Assembly: GCA_003640385.1 (NCBI GenBank)
Contig: RCAB01000147.1
Span: 62,001 to 126,000, forward strand
DNA from: Setaria digitata
Lineage: Eukaryota; Nematoda; Chromadorea; Rhabditida; Setariidae
DNA: 64,000 bases
Direction: 5' to 3'
In this document: positions 1 to 12,600 of the stretch, in pieces
Layout: each line of letters opens with the position of its first letter
Position numbering within the stretch: the stretch's first letter is position 1
Translations under genes and position numbers: made by a program
Notes under the pieces: generated by a model
The model's database searches: none
Seen by the model: only the letters and a program-made list of their open reading frames with translations
What the model was told of the DNA's origin: nothing

Positions 1-282
1 AAACTGAGGTGGTTTCTAAATTTATCTATTTTTCTGAAATTTCTCGAACGCGTAAGAGCATGAGAGAAAACAGTTGTGAGAAAGGTAAAAGAACTTGTAT
101 AATATACTTTTTTAATGTGTACCAGAAATTCTATTATTATGTTCTCTGCAATCAAAGCATTTCCAGAAATCAAATTAGTCAGATTTAAGGTCCTTCGTTT
201 TTTTCAGCTTCTTTGTTTCCACTGTTTTAATGTTCGTTTATTTCCCCATTCCTTCGCTTTAATTGGTCACATACTTCCACAG

Positions 283-2663
283 GTATTGTTTAATTTACCC
301 CAACTTCAGATCCCGCCACCACGGCCTCCACCTCCAGATATGCATTTTATTCCCAATGGTAGTCAGCCAGATTTCCTAATGTATTTGGGTCTAGATATCG
401 CTGTTCAAAGGCTGTTAAAAGATAAAGTAGCTACAAAGTAAGTCTGTTTTTTTCTGACGAAAAATTTGGGAAGGTACTGTTATTAAGTAAAACATTGATG
501 GTTGGCCGGTGTGGAGTTGCTACATTCCAACATGTGTTAATGACACATAAATTGGTGTAAATTTCTGTCGTTAGTATTGAGTAGATGTATATTATATATT
601 CTCTTCTCTGCAAGTGCATGTGTCATCCAAGCAAAAAGACGCATTTTTATGCACTGGTTGTTTATTTGAAACTCTCAGCATTTCTTAACTCAGTTAATTT
701 TTAAAAATTTTTCGAAAGCATTGCTTTTAGACGTGTCACTGAGGGGCCTTATCTGTGCGAAGAATGTGGTACCGACTTTACACCCGTATGGCGTGCCATA
801 GGAGCAGATGAAAATTCATTAAACTTGTACTGTGATGCATGCGTTAAAGCAGCACAAAAGAAGAAGCTGCGACAAGAACATACGGCGCTGCTGAGGAAAG
901 CTTTCAATAAAGTGATGGAAAAAGAACAAGTAAGGACGGAGATGGCATAAAGTCTCAATTTTTTTTTTTTTAATAATTTCTGAAATAACGTAACCATTGG
1001 TACATATGACAAAATTTTCTCATCCTGGAGTTATTGGCATAAATGAAACAAGGAGATCCTTGCAGAGGTGATCTGAATAACATTCAAGTAACTCTTTTTT
1101 ATTTAGGAATTAGAAAAGCAAATAGCGGAAGGCAAATTCGAGCCCGTAGTGCCTTCTTCATCAACACCTCGCTCATCGACTCCAGCTACACCACCTCTCA
1201 CCGCAGCTGCTCTGAAAACTGCGCCTTCATCTTCTGGTGCCTCACTCAGTGCACCCAAAGCTTCTACTTCTTCCGTAAGCAATTACAACTTCAAGGATAT
1301 CGGTTTTGGATTCTGTTACAATTAGCTGAAGTTGTATTCGTTTTGTAGGCAAGTCATCAACAGCACCATACCAAATCAGGTTCACACAAAAGGCCTGCAG
1401 CGACTGGCAGTAATACCGTAGCACAAGCTGCTTCACAAAATGCTGCAGCCGCGGCCGCCGCAGCTGCGCTTGCAGCAGCAGCAGGTGCAACAGGTACGAG
1501 TAGTTTCCTGCAGCAGCAGATGGCAGCTGCAGTGGCACTCCGACAGACAAATCCCATGCTTGCAGCCATGATGGCGAATCCTTTGCTTAATGCGCCGAAT
1601 ATGTTGCAGGTAAGTAAAATCTATTTTTTTTTTTTTTTTTTTTGCACTTTTCAATAAATAAAAATATCTGAAATTCTGGGGAAATTTAAATAAATGGAAG
1701 AATTTGTCATTTGACAAAATGCTCGCTATTGATTTGAAATTTGACAAAATGCTCGCTATTGATCTGGTTAGTCAAATTCCATGGTGATGATAAAACAAAA
1801 ATCTGCGGTGAGTGGAATTAGAGCAAGAATGTTTCCGGGAGTTCTAAATAAACACGGAAAACTGTGCTATGCTTCCGAGTTGTTGGTAACCTTCTCCACC
1901 ACTGTGTTGGAATAAATAGAATAAGAGTGACGAATGACATCTTAAAGGTTTTTCAGTGTAGGAGTGTTCACCTGTTAATCCGACTTGAGTTGTTGTAGTA
2001 TCAGTATAAAAGGGTAATGTCCTAAGCGATTTGTTGAAGCTTTTCATCCAACATATTGAATTCTGCTCGCAGTTTTTAACGAAAAATGTTCTTGACCTTG
2101 AGCTTACTGTGATTTATCGTACTCAGGAAGTATACGTAGTGTAAACATTTTTTAAAATATCAGCATTTGTAATTAGTTTATTAATGAAATTGAATTGAAC
2201 ATGTTAGCATTCTAAATCTTTTTGTTAACCATATCTGTTGAGTAGCAATCGGCTGCACATCTGCCACGAGTAAATAAGAAGAAAATACTCTGTTACTCTT
2301 CTGGTGATTTTAGTAGTTCGATAGTGCCTTTTCCACCTTCGTAGATATAGATAATTGGAATTCTTTCAGTTACAATGGAATCCACTAATGCAGCAACGTT
2401 TACCAAATCTGGCGATGGCAGCACTTGCTCAAGCTGTCCAAAATGCCCAACAAAGTGGTGCATCCGGAAATGTTGCTTCGAATGCAGCAGCAGCTGCTGC
2501 TGCGGCTAATCCTTTAGCAGCACTAGCAGCCTCGATGAATCCAGCTGCTGCAGCTGCGATGTTTAGTAGTAGCCCACAAATGGTTCGACAATTGCAGCAA
2601 GCACAGCAAGCAATGCAAAGGAATTTTCTGTTAGAATATGCAAAAAGTCAATCGAAGAAATGA
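283..2663 (+). CDS. dcp-66: p66/GATAD2-type transcriptional co-repressor (NuRD subunit), 3' part
   Basis: Five exons are visible: 283-437, 731-929, 1107-1274, 1349-1609 and 2370-2663 (TGA stop), giving 358 residues in phase. The 5' end is outside the window. Exon 2 holds a GATA-type zinc finger (C-x2-C-x21-C-x2-C) with the family signature CGTDFTPVW followed by a basic stretch, QKKKLRQEH, as in p66/GATAD2 proteins. By family knowledge these are subunits of the Mi-2/NuRD deacetylase-remodelling complex and act in the nucleus; the upstream MBD-binding region would lie left of the window. The exon before the finger is proline-rich. The last three exons are low complexity: Ser/Thr/Pro-rich, then polyalanine runs and Gln/Met-rich segments. 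All four introns have GT-AG ends with TAG or CAG acceptors. The gene lies tail-to-tail with the patched-related gene. Orthology to C. elegans dcp-66 rests on the finger region and is inferred. Confidence 0.88.
1711..1763. repeat. Short tandem duplication in a dcp-66 intron
   Basis: A 23-bp segment beginning ttgacaaaatgctcgc occurs at 1711-1733 and again, identical, at 1741-1763, a 30-bp period. It lies in the intron between exons 4 and 5. No function is evident. Confidence 0.85.
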
Positions 2664-3245
2664 CGTCGTTAACAAAGAAGGTAAATATTCCGTTCTGTTA
2701 TCCAACTGGTGATACAAAGTGATAAATATGCGTATGATATGGTATTTGTAGCATGGTATGGTAACGGTGATTTGGTAGGTTCATATATTATTTGAATTTG
2801 GGAATCATTATGGGTATTTCGATTACTTTGATAATTTTAGGTAACTTTAAAATTTGATCTGGTTGAAACACTTTACGGACTATTGCTTTTTAATCTGCTA
2901 TCCGATATGTCACTTTTTTCCTTTTTATTCTCTTAAAGATGAGATTTACATAGTGTATGAAAGCGCGATTACCAGCTAATCAAAATTTCTGTTAAGATAG
3001 CACATCTTAAGGAATTACTTGATGTTATGGGTATTTCGATTATTTTTAATAGGTACATTTTCAATTGTCTTATGATGTTCCCATCTGAAAGTTCTTCCAT
3101 TGGTGGATCATTGATTTGATTTGCATACTTCCGTAATTCCAAAGTGAGATTCAGCTGAATTTTTCTTCGGAAAGAGTACAGAAAGAATATACCGAATTTT
3201 GTAGTTATGACCGGTTACTGGATCAGTTTTTTCCCTTTTTTGGAA

Positions 3246-3251
3246 AATAAA
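3246..3251 (+). terminator. Possible poly(A) signal for dcp-66
   Basis: This is the first AATAAA on the plus strand after the dcp-66 stop, about 580 bp downstream. Other AATAAA hexamers occur further on (for example 5197-5202), so the choice is weak. Confidence 0.25.
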
Positions 3252-5591
3252 CATTACTTGCTGATGAAATGTGTGTCCATGAAATTCCTTGATGTGTGTC
3301 ATTGGAACTCCAAGCACACACATTTCGGATTTGAGTTGCAGGTAATTCTAAAATCCCTTTTAAAATAGGAATTTTCTGGAGTTATTCAAAATTTCGGCTT
3401 TTAGAAGGAGAAGGTCGGATTATTTGTTCGTTGCTGCTGTACACGCTTCATGGTCAATTATTATTGCTATAGGTATCGTGATATTTGTAAATATAAGTAT
3501 GTAAGGTGTGATCCTTGAAGATGTTTCTTTTCTTTTTTTTTTTTTTTTTTTTTTTTTCAAATTGAAATATATGTGCAACAATTTTTTAAAGTAGATCTCC
3601 AGAAGTTTGTGTTTTCCGAGCAGAATTTAAGCTACACAATAGACATATTCATAGATGGAATCAGAGATAAAGGATCATTTGCAGGTTTCAAAAAAGATTT
3701 GTGGAATTTGTTGCGTGGGATTGTTTTGCGAGAATTTGATTTATGTGACTGGTGGGTAATTTGTTTGAGACTTTACGCTTTTCGTTGGCATAAGTGCAGC
3801 TGGTACCTATGAACAATCCGACTGGTTCTAAATATTGGTTGGGTAGACACTAGTTTGTAATGATGTTTGTTGTTAGGTTATCATCTGTCATCTTTTTTCA
3901 GAAGGCTTGGTTTATCTGCATACCCATTTTGGGGAATTTTTATAATTATTGATTTATTTACATAATTTCTAAACATCATTTGGTTATGGGGTTGTTTTTG
4001 TTGCGTTCCTTCGTCTTCATTACTTGAAATATCTTCATCATTTCATTCGATATTTCAATAATTCAAGTTGTTGAAATGGATTTTTATTTTTGAAATTCGT
4101 TTCATTGCATGTATCATCGTTTTGATCAGAGAAAGATGTGCTTTCAGGTTGAATTTTTGAGTTGTTTTTATGATTTTTCTTTTGGAATTTTGTTCTTTTT
4201 TGCACGTTCATTGGGAATCAGTTCAAGATTGATAACTGATGACAGAGATATAACAGTGACTTTTGCTGGTAATTTTTCCCGTCCAGATTTGTTATTGCTC
4301 TATACAAAGTCCAAATGAGAAAAAAAACCAAAAGTGGAAGAAAAAAACAAGGTTTTCTTACAAATCTTTTCTTCAGAGGAAGTTAGCAAGCGTAGTTAGC
4401 GAGCACTTTCCATATTTTTTTGAAGCAGTTCTTCGGAGTTTGCGCCTCCTTTTTCTCATTTTCTTAGAAAAAGTTTTCAAGCCCAAAACGTCTTACCATA
4501 TGCGTAAGACAGGATGTTTAAAATATCTTGTTTTGCGATATGTACCCAAGTACAATGTTATTATAGGATAGGAAGAGAACATTTATTGTTTTTTTTTTTT
4601 TTTGGTGCATACTTTTTAAAGGAAAATTTTCGTGGATACCGTGAGCATACTATTTCCATTGAACGCTGAAATCCCAGCCGATTTCAAAACAAGATTTCTA
4701 AAAAATATAAATAACGACCTGAAATGTGTCATGATTTCAGTATTTTACCTTCTCTGTGGTTGAACTTTTATTGCATTTTTCTAATTTCTCTCTCACTTTA
4801 GAATTCTCGGAAATTACATGAACAACCTCTAGAAATTGAGGATCTCAACAGTTCAGAAAAATCTTCGGGATTTCATAGAGTTGCAATTACATTTCTATTT
4901 CTGTCGCAATTACTACCTGACTGATTCATTTTCTTTCGTGTATCTCATTGATTTTCATTAAATTGAATTCTTTGAAATATGCAGCAGCACGAGGCTCGTA
5001 TGGCTATCAGGTTTTCTGCCCCTATCACATGTTTCATGTTTCCAGTTTTGCCGCAGTAATTTTCCTGGTTTAAACTGGTATTCTTTAATCATAGAAAAAT
5101 GCAATCTGACGTGGTACTATTGGTGATTAGTGTATGGAAATGTCGGTTCGTGAAATGGCCACGTTGATAACAGCACATAATTGTAGGGATTCAGGAAATA
5201 AAGCGTGCTGTATTATCCAACCTATCTTACAAAACTATGTTCATCTTCTAAGCAATAAAGAGACGTTACCTAAATGCAACTCGCTAACCAACTTCTCGTG
5301 AAGTTGCAAAGTGTATTTGTGCTTTCAAAACAATCATAATTTTTCTCCCTTTGTTTGGAATATGTACCTTAGATCGTATATCAGTGAAGTTATGTTTTGC
5401 TATGAATGTCGGCGTTTGCACGTTAGATGGGATGCAAGAATTAATCGCAGTCACGATGAGAGTATCTCTTCTAGTTCAGAATGTGTGCCTGAAGTACACA
5501 AGACTAGAGATGGTATCAAATCATGTGAAAATGACAATTTTTGATACTTTTAGACCAATTAAGGAACTGGAACAAAAGTTACAATATCAAA

Positions 5592-5597
5592 TTTATT
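5592..5597 (-). terminator. Possible poly(A) signal for the patched-related gene
   Basis: The plus-strand TTTATT reads AATAAA on the minus strand and lies about 200 bp downstream of the patched-related stop codon at 5800, a usual distance. Confidence 0.4.
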
Positions 5598-5799
5598 AAA
5601 GAGAGGAAAAGGCAAGAGAGGCAAAATGTAGTAATAAACACTGCTCAGTACTAATTGACTGATCAAGATTGGAATAGTATGTATGTACTTCAGCAAATTA
5701 CTTTCCTAGCTGAAGTGCTGATGATCGAGTAACTTCGTGCCACACGGGAATCGAGATATGGAAATCATTATTTTGATATTACCAGAGAGATTTTTTCCG

Positions 5800-8700
5800 T
5801 CATGCTGTTACTATAGCTGACGATGAATGCTCATCGGTTCGTAGTATCCGTAGTTCAGTGTCATTCAAATGAGTTTCCTCCTTATCACGAACACCCTTAT
5901 CATTCTGTTTTCTGCTATCACTGCTGCTATGGCTACCAATTCCACCGCCACCACTACTAATACCACTACTGCTACCACCAATAGCGGCGCTGCTGTAAGC
6001 ATTGTCGTTGCCAGCTATAGTACTGAATAGATGCTTTCCGAAAATTGCTCGATAGCAGTTAAATTCCAGTAGAGAGTGAGGTACTAATGATAAAAATGTG
6101 GGCAACAATACAAGACCATGAAATAGTCCCCAAATCACAACCAGCGATATCGTCTTCACAAACACCAGTGGAATGTAATTCTGAAATTCACGGAGAGAAA
6201 CGGATAGAAATTTCTTTTTTTTTGTAAACAAAAGTTTTGTAAGAGGAGGAACAAACTGATGATTATTCAGATAAATTCACTCTTTTTAGAAACTATTCAA
6301 ATTATTTATCTTTTATCTTGAAATTCTTCCTAGGAATGCATATTACTTTTTTTTTTTTGTAAAACACTAGTTTTTCTCTCAGTCGGGATGCGTAACAACA
6401 CAATATACTAAAGTTATGCTTTTGTGTCCAGTCGCTATTTAATTTTCCTCCTAAAATGAAATTTTCAACAATATCTGTACTTGAATCGGGATTTGTCTCC
6501 ATCTAAAGTGCTGCATAGAAATGGACTAAAGCCGAACTCAATCACTTTCTTTTTATGTTATGAGATTTACTAGGAAGATGCATATATTTAAGCAAAATTA
6601 TCCATTTTCAATTCCCTAATATCAGACCTGTAAAAATGCTAATGGTACGATGCAAGCAACCGTACTGATTCCACCCTGTAATGTTGGCCATACAACACTT
6701 TCTAACGTGTATTCTAAGCGTGCCTTATTATTCTCCAGCCGTAATTTCGTTATTCTTGTTCCTTTGATTGCTTTTTTCTCTCCGAGCTATAAGAATGTAA
6801 ATAAAAGGAGGGAAAGAATCTCATATCATTTGAGATTTTGAAATCATTTTAACTGGTAAATGGCGCAACTGCGATACCAAAGGTACAGTAAAAAATCAGA
6901 GGTACTTGAGGAACTTACCTGATGATGATATGATACATGGGCGGTGAAATCGACCGACATTCCAATACACATCAGTATGGCGCATAGTGTTGCCGGATCG
7001 AGATCCAGATGCCACCAGGACAAAAATCCAATCACGCCTTCAATAATTTCCCAGCACTTGTTGTTGCACTTCCTGCTAAGGGTGCCCCTTCATCTTTGTT
7101 AACAACAGTGTAGTTTATTACTAATATTATTACTAATATTATTATTACTTTTTATATTATTATATTAATATTTCTATATTTTTATATTTTTATATTTATA
7201 TTTTTATATTTTATATTTTTATATTATATTTATATTAATAATAATATTACTAATATTTCTCTTTTATGGCAACTTTCATCTAATCGCTAGGAATTTCGAT
7301 CACATAATAAAAAGGAATGGATGTTAAAAGTCCAAAAGATAATTTACTTTAACCCAAAATGATTCGAGGCTCATCTGGAGTATATATAACAACTGATAGC
7401 ATTTGGACAACATATCAGATCACGAAAGACTGTCCTATTGTAATCTTATCATTTAGATTGCTATCACTCTTAGTTGAGGGTTGATTCAAGTTCTAACGGA
7501 TAATTTTGCTGCTGGTGGGGATGGTGTCGAATTTGTGTGCATAGTACCGTTGATTTCTTTCGTTACATAGCTATTTAGTGTCTCACTTCCATCAAAGAGA
7601 CCAATCGTTAAATGATATTTCAAATTCTTTTCTTTTTAGATTTCAGTTTTGAACTGTAAACTATCATGCAACTTATCATTTGTTCGAATATTAAAAGATT
7701 GTTTCTTTTCCTGACTAACTAGACAAATTGCTAGTCCCTTGTCATAGGAATTCTGTTTAATATAATTATTCTTTTCAGTTAAGTTAAATAATCTTACTTA
7801 CCAAAACTTATGGATGCAATTGTAACAGATGCGATGATTACACTGAACGGATTCTGGATGAATAAACCGCATACTACTGTCATGCACATTAATGTCCAGA
7901 CGCATGTCTTAAAGTTCAAAAAATGATGGAACTGATTAATTTATATCAGTTCAGGATTGATTAACTTATCAGTGTATCAGTTCAAAAATACAATATCATT
8001 TAGTACAATAAAGTGATATGATTTCAGTGTTTACCTGCATAGCTAATGTTTTCAGTGAAAGCATTTGATCAACGAACATCGAATTAGCTTCCCAAACGGA
8101 TACATTCAAGTCTTTGTAAGAATTAGCAATGCTTCGCCATTTTTGCATCATTTCAATCCGTTCCTTCCAACTAGTCAAATTCTGATATGTCACCAGAAAC
8201 CAAAATCTTTCCACCGGTATCTCCGTATCATTCCTTTTAAGGAAACAGATGGAAATAAAGTGCTGTGCATTTAACTTGAACGAGATTATAAAGGGAAGAA
8301 ATCTCAGTTGCAAGGAAAAATGCAAATTACGCCAATGAAGGATCAAGGAAAAAAAAAGTAAAGGAATGAAGGAAAAAGTAAGAAAAAAAAAAGTAAATCA
8401 TTTGAAAAAAAAAGAAGCTTCTTCTCTCGCAAACATTTGTGAATGCGCCATAACATCATGTGATACCTATCAATCATGATATACCTGTCATGTTCCTTGA
8501 AAACAGTTCAAAAAATAAATGTAATAACCAATTTATACGGCTATAATTTAAATAAATTTCAAAATTTTACCTGATTTTTAAAAAATTTTTCCAGTGCTTG
8601 TAAAGTGGTGAAAATAGGAAGTCATTAACTTTGGTATAATCAATCATTCCTTTCCCGAATATTGCTGATGTTTCTGTTGTTAATGCTGTCGTATCATCCG

Positions 8701-9626
8701 AGAAATAATCAAAGTCGTATATTGTCGCTTCCCACCAATACGTTTTATAGTCACGTAGCCAAAGAAGGGTGAATTCTTTTCCTGAAATATTTCCAATGAG
8801 AAATTTCTTTAGGACTTTCAATTTGCTACAAAAATTTCTCGAAATTTTCAAGAAAAAGTTAAAATCGAAACAAGTCATAATGAACAACTCCTCAAACCAC
8901 TGCATACCTCGACAGTTTTCCAGTGTTTCAAAATCATTGACCAATGCATCAAATCGACTGAGGATATGTTCCTTTCGTATATCCAACGGACTATTCACTA
9001 GAATCGTTACCGGATAGTACTCCTTCCAAACTGCAATCTAATCAAGGCACATTTGAGCAAATAAAAGCCTAGTCTTATTAACAAAAAGATCTTAAAAATC
9101 ATCATCCATTCTAATATTATCACTGTGCGGTTCTGAACTGGTGCACGGTTTGTATTGAATGGAAAAATTCCAATTCCATTATTACGGAAAATTTTCCAGT
9201 AAAAGGGTTTGTTTCATTTATTCATTAATATTCACACTTTATTTATTTGCATCAGTCGAGTGAAAATTACATAACTAACAAAAGGAATCAAAGAAATTAA
9301 AAGATAAAAAAGTTTGATTTTGAAAGGATTTAATTCTTGAAATTTGAAGTTAGCAATTTCATAAAATCAAGAATCGATAATGATATAAATTAAAGGAAAA
9401 AAAAAACAGAATAATTACTTTTATCTGAAATTAGAGCATTTGCTTCTTGTAGAGGCGAATTTTTTGGTAGCAATTTTTCGACATCCAAACGTGTTTCAAT
9501 ATTCATTGCACCAATAACACCAAAGAACCAATAAATTAAAATGCCAATGAAAGCAAGCACACCGAACAATTTCGATGTTATCAGACGACAGTAACATTTC
9601 AGTGTTGAATTTAAACCGATAATAAC
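5800..9626 (-). other. PTR second half: helices 7-12 and C-terminal tail (exons 10-17)
   Basis: Exon 10 contains helix 7 ([20 protein letters not shown]) and the [11 protein letters not shown] motif that begins the second extracellular loop. Exons 11-13 hold the loop, including [13 protein letters not shown] and [12 protein letters not shown]. Exons 14-17 hold helices 8-12, with [15 protein letters not shown], the helix-10 GMSVDF motif, [10 protein letters not shown] and the final [16 protein letters not shown]. The tail after about residue 935 is rich in Gly, Ser, Asp and Lys and has no recognised motif. Confidence 0.87.
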
Positions 9627-12600
9627 CTAAACAAATGAAATGTCACTTGAAAGTAATATCAGAAAAGCGATATTTTGTTGCAAATGCATTAGAAATGCAC
9701 GGAAAGAGAAATATTTAAGCTCAATAAAATTTCTAGAAAATTTATTTGTTTTTTTTTTTTCAGTTTTCAACCGTGGAAACATCATGTCAGAAAAAAGAAT
9801 TCTTTCAGCTAAAAGGCATAGAGATAAATGAACAAAATAAAATGTCTTATATATGAAATGTTTATGGCCATAATTTGGCCACTTGGAAAACAATTTTTAC
9901 TCTGCGCAATACTCATTTATTTATAACACACAAAAAAAAAAATCATCCACGACAAAAATTTCGTGATTTGTTATCATTAACTTAACACTCCGGCAAGCAA
10001 CCCGAGAAGCATTCTGTTTAGTTCATTCACAAGTTGCAAAATTTTAATTTAATTGATATTTAGTATTAATTACTAATATTATTACTGATATTAATACCGT
10101 AACAACACTAATATATTTATATATCTGATGATTAGTAATTACATATTGTATAATTAAGGGAGGAAAGTAAAATGAAACGAAAACCGTAGAAAAACCAGCA
10201 GCATCCCTTTTTCGCATCCGTTCAAGTGTCGTTGCTAGATAGAGTAGTGGACATAATAGAACCATTGTGAAGATATAAGCAAATGCAAGTGCTATTGCTG
10301 TTTCGAAGCAAAATAATGCTATTTCTAAAATAGAAATGAAATTTTCATCTTCTTACAAGGAAATTCAAAAATTTTTGCCAAAAAGCTTAATCTGAGAGGA
10401 TGCAACAATGGGAAGAATAAAATTTTTTGTTGAACACAAATGATTATTGGTGATGAAAAGAAAATTCGAATTAACAATTATCAAGGAAAATTTTGTGGTA
10501 GTTATCAAAGCTTCCCATAGCTTTATCATAACTGTTGTGAAAAAAAAAAAAATAGCAATATCTTAATTAGCTGTTACCATCAGATTGACAGATTCAAGAA
10601 TGTGATCCAACTCCCTAGGTGTTAAAGAACTTGCCTGGCGTGGGAGTTAAAGCACCGATACGATCCAACTCCCTAAGTGTTAAAGAACTTGCCTGGCGTG
10701 GGAGTTAAAGCACCGATACGATCCAACTCCCTAGGTGTTAAAGAACTTGCCTGGCGTGGGAGTTAAAGCACCGATACCAAATGTGATTACATTCGTAAAG
10801 GTGGAAATAGTGATCGAAGGTCCGACTTCTTCTAGCACAAAACCGAGTCGTTGAGCTATTGAACATTCGCTTGTTGATCGTAACCACGAATGGATCACTA
10901 GGAATGCTCCATTGACGCCTAAAAATAACAAGGATATTGAAAGAAAACTTGAAGCACTGCAGCCCAAACACGCCCGAAAGAGCACGTATGTCAACTTTGC
11001 TTTGCGTCAGTAAGTGACGACGCTGAAACCAATGGCGTATCTTCTCAAGTAGGCAAGCATCCATGTAAATATATTCACAATTTGAGCATAAGAAATTTAT
11101 GGTAAAAAAGGCATGTTGAACTATTTCTTAAGATACCTGACAAAATGAACTTGAAAGTTTAAGTAAGCGGAAGAAGTAGTAAAGAAAGCACCAGAAGATG
11201 GATGGAACCACATATCCGTGAAACTGTTTTTTTTTATTGTTATTTTTTTGATAACTATCATTGGATTTAATTTATTATGAATACCTGATATAAAGGGATG
11301 ACACTTTTATTTGCCTTCAGCGACTCATTTACGTCATTTACAGCGTGAAACGTCAACCCGAAAGTGCACTTTGCTTTTATCCTATATGATTTGAAATATT
11401 TAAATTTTTTTTTATGAAAAAAAAAATGATAAAAGGTGAAAAAATTCAAAACTTACCGATCCCCATCACTAAGAAAGGCATAATAAGCATAATTGTGTTT
11501 GTCCGAAGCTGAGCCAAAGCAAATAACCCAAATGTGACAGTAATTGCGAGAATTGGACATATGATAACACCAAATGCAATGATTAGTTTGGCAGGATGCA
11601 TAACACCAAGCAATAAGGCACTTCCAAGTACCGAAGTGGCCACGACCAAAAACATAGCTAAGAAGCCTGAAATGAGTGTAGCTTCAAAAATTCACGAAAT
11701 AACTAAATTACTGTGAGTACAGCAGTGAATCAGTGTGGTGCTACTGTTTCTCAGATCGATGTTATCAAAAATAAACATCATAAAAGTTTCTCAAGAAAAG
11801 AAAAAGTAAAAATAATAATTTCAAAGTTACTGCTAAAAATGAAAGAGTGAAAGATAGCAGGTTATGAAATGATTTCGTATTGCAAGAAGAGACTTGTCAC
11901 TTTCAACATCTTTTTTTAAAATCAAACCTCAGCTCTTTGCATTCCCCCTTAATTCTTCTTTTCTTTCTAAAAAGGTAGATCCAAAAGGATTTTTGTGTTT
12001 GACGGAATTACCTTCTTATATTTCATTAACACAACTAGGTTTTATTCCAAATTTCCATGTCAAATTATCTTTTATAGTTATAATAACCAAGTCAGGCATG
12101 AAAGCTTCTCCTTGTCATTAGATAATTATCTTAATCATTATCGGAAGCCATATTGAATTGTTGGGAAACCTTCGCGAATAGACAAGTATGAAATAAGTTA
12201 TTCGAATCAATCTAGAGTATATCAAAGCTAAATAACGAGAAAGGTAGCCCAGAATCAGTCATCAGGATGCAAGTTTAGGAAGGAATATATCAAACTTATG
12301 CTAATGTGTCTTCAAGTTAGATCTATTGATTCGAGGGCTGAAGAAGGAAAGCAGAAATTAAAAATGACTAATCGTTGTATAGAAATCATTTCCATTTCTG
12401 CTCATGAAATATAAAACAAAACCATTTTTTTACCTTAGTGTAAAAGAAATACGAGAAAATTGATGAAGAAAAGAGTAGGGAGATTTTATGAAAAATGATA
12501 TACTTGTTAACTACAAAGGAAGAATGGAGTTTCTTGAACGATAACGGTATAAATCCGGTGCCATCACTTTAGTCTAACTTGAACCGGTTAGTAAATTTGA

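Larger units (their letters stand above)
2664..5799. other. Convergent intergenic region and 3' UTRs
   Basis: This stretch lies between the stop codons of dcp-66 (plus) and the patched-related gene (minus). It is AT-rich with T-runs near 3531-3557 and 4590-4604. Open frames of 60-100 codons exist on both strands, but none has a recognisable domain or consistent splice context. It probably holds the two 3' untranslated regions; I see no further gene. Confidence 0.6.
10185..11666 (-). other. PTR sterol-sensing domain (exons 7-9)
   Basis: Exons 11457-11666, 10751-10918 and 10185-10324 encode helices 2-6. Recognisable landmarks are [10 protein letters not shown] at the end of exon 7, HSWLRS and [15 protein letters not shown] in exon 8, and GALTPTPE joined across the exon 8/9 junction. 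The last helix, with [15 protein letters not shown], is in exon 9. The exon 9 donor is uncertain: phase 0 permits 10185 or a longer version near 10148 that would add a hydrophobic stretch. Confidence 0.85.

Noticed and set aside
3573..3812. Plus-strand frame of 79 codons after dcp-66
   Set aside because: It follows a T-run, lacks splice context and resembles nothing known; probably chance within the 3' UTR or intergenic DNA.
5311..5599. Overlapping plus-strand frames of about 80 codons
   Set aside because: They overlap each other in different frames, have no recognised domain and lie in the tail-to-tail 3' UTR region.
7037..7100. Extended 5' end of PTR exon 15 reading NNKCWEIIE before GVIGFL
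   Set aside because: The one-base overhang of exon 14 fits the acceptor just before GCGTGATT, giving ISFGVIGFL as in the family; the longer version is intron read-through.
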